DNA of 64,000 nucleotides from Nephromyces sp. MM_2019 (Eukaryota > Apicomplexa > Aconoidasida > Nephromycida), in the NCBI GenBank assembly GCA_015657535.1, contig JADHZB010001925.1, positions 5,969 through 69,968 on the forward strand, given 5' to 3'. Under the pieces are notes generated by a model that did no database searches, was not told the origin of the DNA, and was given only the letters and a program-made list of their open reading frames with translations. Position 1 is the stretch's first letter. Each line of letters opens with the position of its first letter. The position numbers were made by a program, and so were the translations under genes. Below are positions 60,320 through 64,000 of this stretch, one piece after another.

Positions 60320-60430
60320 TTATAGCAATTCAGCTGTATATCCCCCCCTTCTACGTCGGTGGTTTCTTATAATATGTAGAGTGAAGCTAACAACTAGAAA
60401 GCCTATGATAAATGCCATGAACACAATCAT
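60320..60430 (-). CDS. Possible 36-residue single-pass membrane protein
   Basis: This is a tiny ORF starting at ATG 60430. It has a hydrophobic helix (VFMAFIIGFLVVSFTLHII) followed at once by a strongly basic stretch (RNHRRRR) and a short tail GGYTAELL. This is the classic layout of a type I/III membrane microprotein with a positive-inside anchor. It lies 125 bp upstream of the TXNDC9 start on the same strand. No homologue was recognised, and it could instead be the last exon of an undetected gene. The codon pattern is unlike the AT-rich flank. Confidence 0.45.
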   Translation of the reverse strand: MIVFMAFIIGFLVVSFTLHIIRNHRRRRGGYTAELL

Positions 60431-63400
60431 GATGTACTAATAATAATCCAAATTGTGTATCAAGGGTAGCAATATTGCTCAATATATATAGAGATCAAGC
60501 CAACAGTGTGTATCTACGAGTGTAATATATTTCTTAGTTATGTAATGTTGAGAAATTTGATGTGAATATCATTTGTATATTAAGTGTTAATATAAATTCG
60601 TTTTAATTTAATAATGCAAAGCTTAGTACAAGGTTATTTTTTGTATATTTCTTGTTTGAATTTTTTTCAGGTGGAAACGAAATAGAGATTAAATTTAATA
60701 TGATCTAAGTCAATATTAAAAACTAGCATTGAATGATTAAGATTTAATACTATTTTCCCTCTTAAAATTTTTAAAACATTGGGTGAAGCTATATTCATAT
60801 GATCATATTTATATATTATGTGCGGGGAAACTGTGCTTATTTAAAATTATGTGCAGTTAAGTTGAGTTGAGATGCTTTGTTTATATGTTAATCGTGGTGG
60901 CATCTTTAAATCTAAATTATGTGCAAAAATTGTGAATAAATGTTTTGAAGCTTATATTGCACTAGTTTGTATCTTGATGTTGTGGAACATGTGTTCATCA
61001 TTTGCATTCATGTGCTTACTTACGTAAATACTTTGCAAGATGTTCAACAAGTGACAGAAAATGATTTTCCTCTAACTTTTTATCATTAAATAGCTAGCGA
61101 AATTTATAGATTCAATTGTTGGGTGACACCATTATTTGAATTTACACTAATTTCATATAAATACTAGTAGGATTTAATAAATTTTTATATGAACAAGTTT
61201 CCAAATTTTTTTGATTTCCAATAGCTTTGAGCAAGCACCAAACAAGAGAACATTAATAAACATGTACATGAATATATATACCTAAAAGTGCATTAACACA
61301 CAATTATCCACACAGAAATTTATAAATAAATGTAACAGACTGTTTATCTATTATAAAATCCTACCTAATACAAAGATTTATACAAAACTGAACAAAAATC
61401 CATGAAAACATATAAAATTGTAGATATACCTACACATGTATATTTATTTGTGTATAAATGCTTACTTTATATAAACAATAAATATTGTTAGTTTCAGGAG
61501 AAAATTTTATTAGAACCTCCCAAATTGAAGCTGAGTTTGATTAAAATGGGCAGGCCTTTATAAAATTAAAATAAAATAAATATAAAACTCATTCCAAATT
61601 TCAATTTATTTCTAGCTTTATCCTAAATTGAAAAACACGTGAAGCATATGTAAAGTTGAGCTCGTGTGAGATTGATTCATTTATAAATTACTCTTGCGAG
61701 TCTTTAGGGACCTCGCTGTTTGGTCTAGAAATATAGACATAATTTGTTAAACAATTTCATATAACGCGACTCATTATACATACTTTATAAATTCCAACTA
61801 ATTTGATAAAATTTAGATGTTTCATATATTTACTGTTACACATTCGTCAGATAAAATTATAAAAATTATTACAGATTAAGCATAATTTTTACAAAAATTT
61901 TATAATCAACTTTCAAACATATTGTTATCAAACATAATGTTATATATAGCACATAGAAACAGCGTCAACAAAATGTTGGTCAGAAAATAAAAAAATTCTT
62001 GATTTTTTACTTAAATATTTTTCAAAAGCTTATTAAAGAAAGTTTTCTTTAATATTGTGGTAGCACATGATCTAGAGAAGTAATTCAGGGTATAGTTTGA
62101 ATACTTGGCTTCTTTAACAGCTTTATTAAATCATAATAGCTGATTAGAATATACAGCGTTTAGAAATAAAATGAATAATTATCTCTGGAATAAGCGAATT
62201 CACAGATTTATCACACTCTAAAGTGTTCAATAGCAAAGTTGGAAAATGGATTAAAAGTATATTTTGTCTTAGTATTTAATATAATGTATGCCAACAGTAA
62301 GAAACATTTAAAATCTTGTTTTAAAGTGTATTGAAACGAATAATTGAACTAGTATTTATTTTATACTTAATTTAAATTATGAATTTGATGTTTCTGAGAT
62401 ATGAGTGAGATTAAATGATAATTGTTTAATGCAATAGCTTTAGTTGATTTGAATAAGATAATTAAAAATTAATTAAAGTAAATTCTCTATATTACCACAG
62501 CTTTTAAAGTGATTTATATTAAATTATTTAAAGCTTGGAATATAATTAGAATACATAAGCAAAATTCTAATAAATTAGCGCAATTGTATCTCCTTCAAAG
62601 TGAATTGTTGATACTTAGTTAGGTGTAATTTAGTGGCTGATCTGTTCAAGTTTGTTTTGAATTTGATGCTGCATAACTAGTTAATTATATTCTACATGCA
62701 AATTAACACTTTAAAAAGCTTACACACTTTACACATTTTAATTACAACGGCAATTTCAGTAGTACCACGCAAACATTTTGCTATGATTCAAACCAAAATA
62801 CATTTATGAAAAGTACAGCAGCATGCAATGCTTTAAAAGCAAAGGAAAACAATTTGATCAAAATATCTGCTAAAATTTTTTGAACAATTCTTGCTTATCA
62901 AAGGGGTTGTAATATAACTACCCTAGAGTTTGGCTTAGAGTTGTGCACACTTTTCGACTCCTATTTTGCTCAAGAATTTATTTTAAAATGTAGCGAAAGC
63001 TAAGCGAGTCTTTTGTTGTCCACCTTCAATTTGCTAATGCTATCTCATAAAAGTCTTAGTATTTGAAAATTTTTTCAAGACGTACAAGGTTTTTCAAACG
63101 CACACAAGCATTTCCCTACTTTTAGCACCCAGATGTAACAACATACATTAACTCCTTTTTCGTGATTTTACGTTTGCACACCATCCTGTACAACTCAAAC
63201 CAAATTAACACTCCCGTAGAAGTTCAATCGTAGCGACTATATTTTAAGCCGAGCCCCACACGATTCACACCAAAAAGCTATCTCTAACACATACACCCAC
63301 ACTCAATTGCACACACTTTAAGCAGAATCCTATGCGCTTATGAAAGCGTCCCCATCCATTTTCCTAGCATACCACAATCAAGCAAATTCCCATGGGTAGC

Positions 63401-63757
63401 ATTTTATCCAACCCTCATCCACTTTACATTTTTACTTTATCACGGACTGCTTTCAATTTAGTGTTATTAATACTATCGCTTGAACATAAGACCCCACTAA
63501 CATTTTAATAATTTAGATATTTCTCATTATATTTCTTTTAAAGCACTATTTTAAAAGCTTATTCTTTTATAATTTCGAGTTTTTTCACATATAAATTAAA
63601 TACATCTTTAACATATTAATTATCTTTTGAACCTTTACTTATTATACTCTTGCACTTATTTCATCTTCAACTGATAACTGTCATCTAATCCTATATAAAT
63701 ATCTACAATAATAAAAGTTAACTATTTCTTAATCCTTATCCCCCTATTACATTATCT
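60431..63757. other. Large gene-poor region with A/C-rich end
   Basis: About 3.3 kb with no gene supported. From about 62940 to 63480 the plus strand becomes rich in A and C (many CACAC, ACACC and CCCAC runs) and less AT-rich than its surroundings. The frames there are broken, so it does not look coding. It precedes the gene starting at 63758 and may be its promoter or 5' UTR. Confidence 0.6.
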
Positions 63758-64000
63758 ATGAACTCCATGTCAACTCCAACTCCATTGATCCAAGTTGAAC
63801 AAATGGACTCCTTAGCTATACTTTATAATAATCATGAAGATAAAAGCTCTAACTCAACTGAGATTTACTCTCAGGAGTTTGTCAACCCCTCGTCTTGTAT
63901 TGAGCCAGAAAACTATCCAGCTTCATATGAGATATCTCCAAGCTTTATCAAGAATGAATCCTCTCACTTAGAGCCTGAGGACCAAGCTTCAATGGATAAC
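63758..64000 (+). CDS. 5' end of a gene running off the window
   Basis: Open frame of 81 codons from ATG 63758 to the window edge without a stop. The protein starts MNSMSTPTPLIQVEQMDSLA and is rich in Ser, Asn, Glu and Pro, so it appears disordered here. The GC content is higher than the preceding intergenic DNA and no stop occurs, which supports real coding. No domain is visible in this part. It may be the N terminus of a large regulatory or structural protein. Confidence 0.65.
   Translation, partial: MNSMSTPTPLIQVEQMDSLAILYNNHEDKSSNSTEIYSQEFVNPSSCIEPENYPASYEISPSFIKNESSHLEPEDQASMDN

Overview
The window is nuclear DNA of an intron-rich, strongly AT-biased apicomplexan or a very close relative. 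The best lineage marker is the minus-strand gene at 36722-38370. It carries two AP2 DNA-binding domains and a C-terminal ACDC-type domain, the architecture of the ApiAP2 transcription factors. Most genes are split by short GT...AG introns, many of about 50-120 bp, so I rebuilt them exon by exon from splice sites, reading phase and family conservation. No rRNA, tRNA, CRISPR array, insertion sequence or bacterial operon was found.

Layout. At 1-5.1 kb lies GT-rich simple-sequence DNA with an 18-bp minisatellite, and inside it a four-exon orphan gene that may encode a tail-anchored protein. At 5-15 kb are an RMI2-like OB-fold protein, the proteasome base chaperone PSMD5, a SPEF1/CLAMP calponin-homology protein and a possibly N-myristoylated coiled-coil protein. 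At 15.9-28.2 kb are an FAD-dependent aromatic hydroxylase with altered FAD motifs, a TBC1D5-type Rab GAP, a four-pass membrane protein and the Rab7 exchange-factor subunit MON1. At 29-36.2 kb are a JmjC ribosomal oxygenase, two tiny convergent ORFs, a GTPBP6/HflX GTPase, a small cysteine-containing protein and an Sm-like protein. At 36.7-50.2 kb are the ApiAP2 factor, an EF-hand protein, two coiled-coil unknowns, a TLC-domain protein, the SWR1-complex subunit YL1/VPS72 and an intronless SLC13 transporter. At 50-64 kb are a gene-poor stretch, a second 18-bp minisatellite just before an aldehyde dehydrogenase gene, prefoldin subunit 5, TXNDC9, a 36-residue membrane microprotein candidate and the 5' end of a gene that leaves the window.

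The genes do not form one pathway. Themes are Rab7/endosome control (MON1 as activator, TBC1D5-like as inactivator, with one gene between them), protein folding and proteasome assembly (PSMD5, prefoldin 5, TXNDC9), ribosome modification (RIOX, GTPBP6), chromatin and transcription (ApiAP2, YL1), and cytoskeleton (SPEF1). No clearly new multi-gene system was seen. The points most worth following are the orphan gene in GT-rich DNA, the RMI2 homologue, the FAD hydroxylase with substituted cofactor residues, the Rab7 GEF/GAP neighbourhood, the back-to-back micro-ORFs and the repeat blocks.
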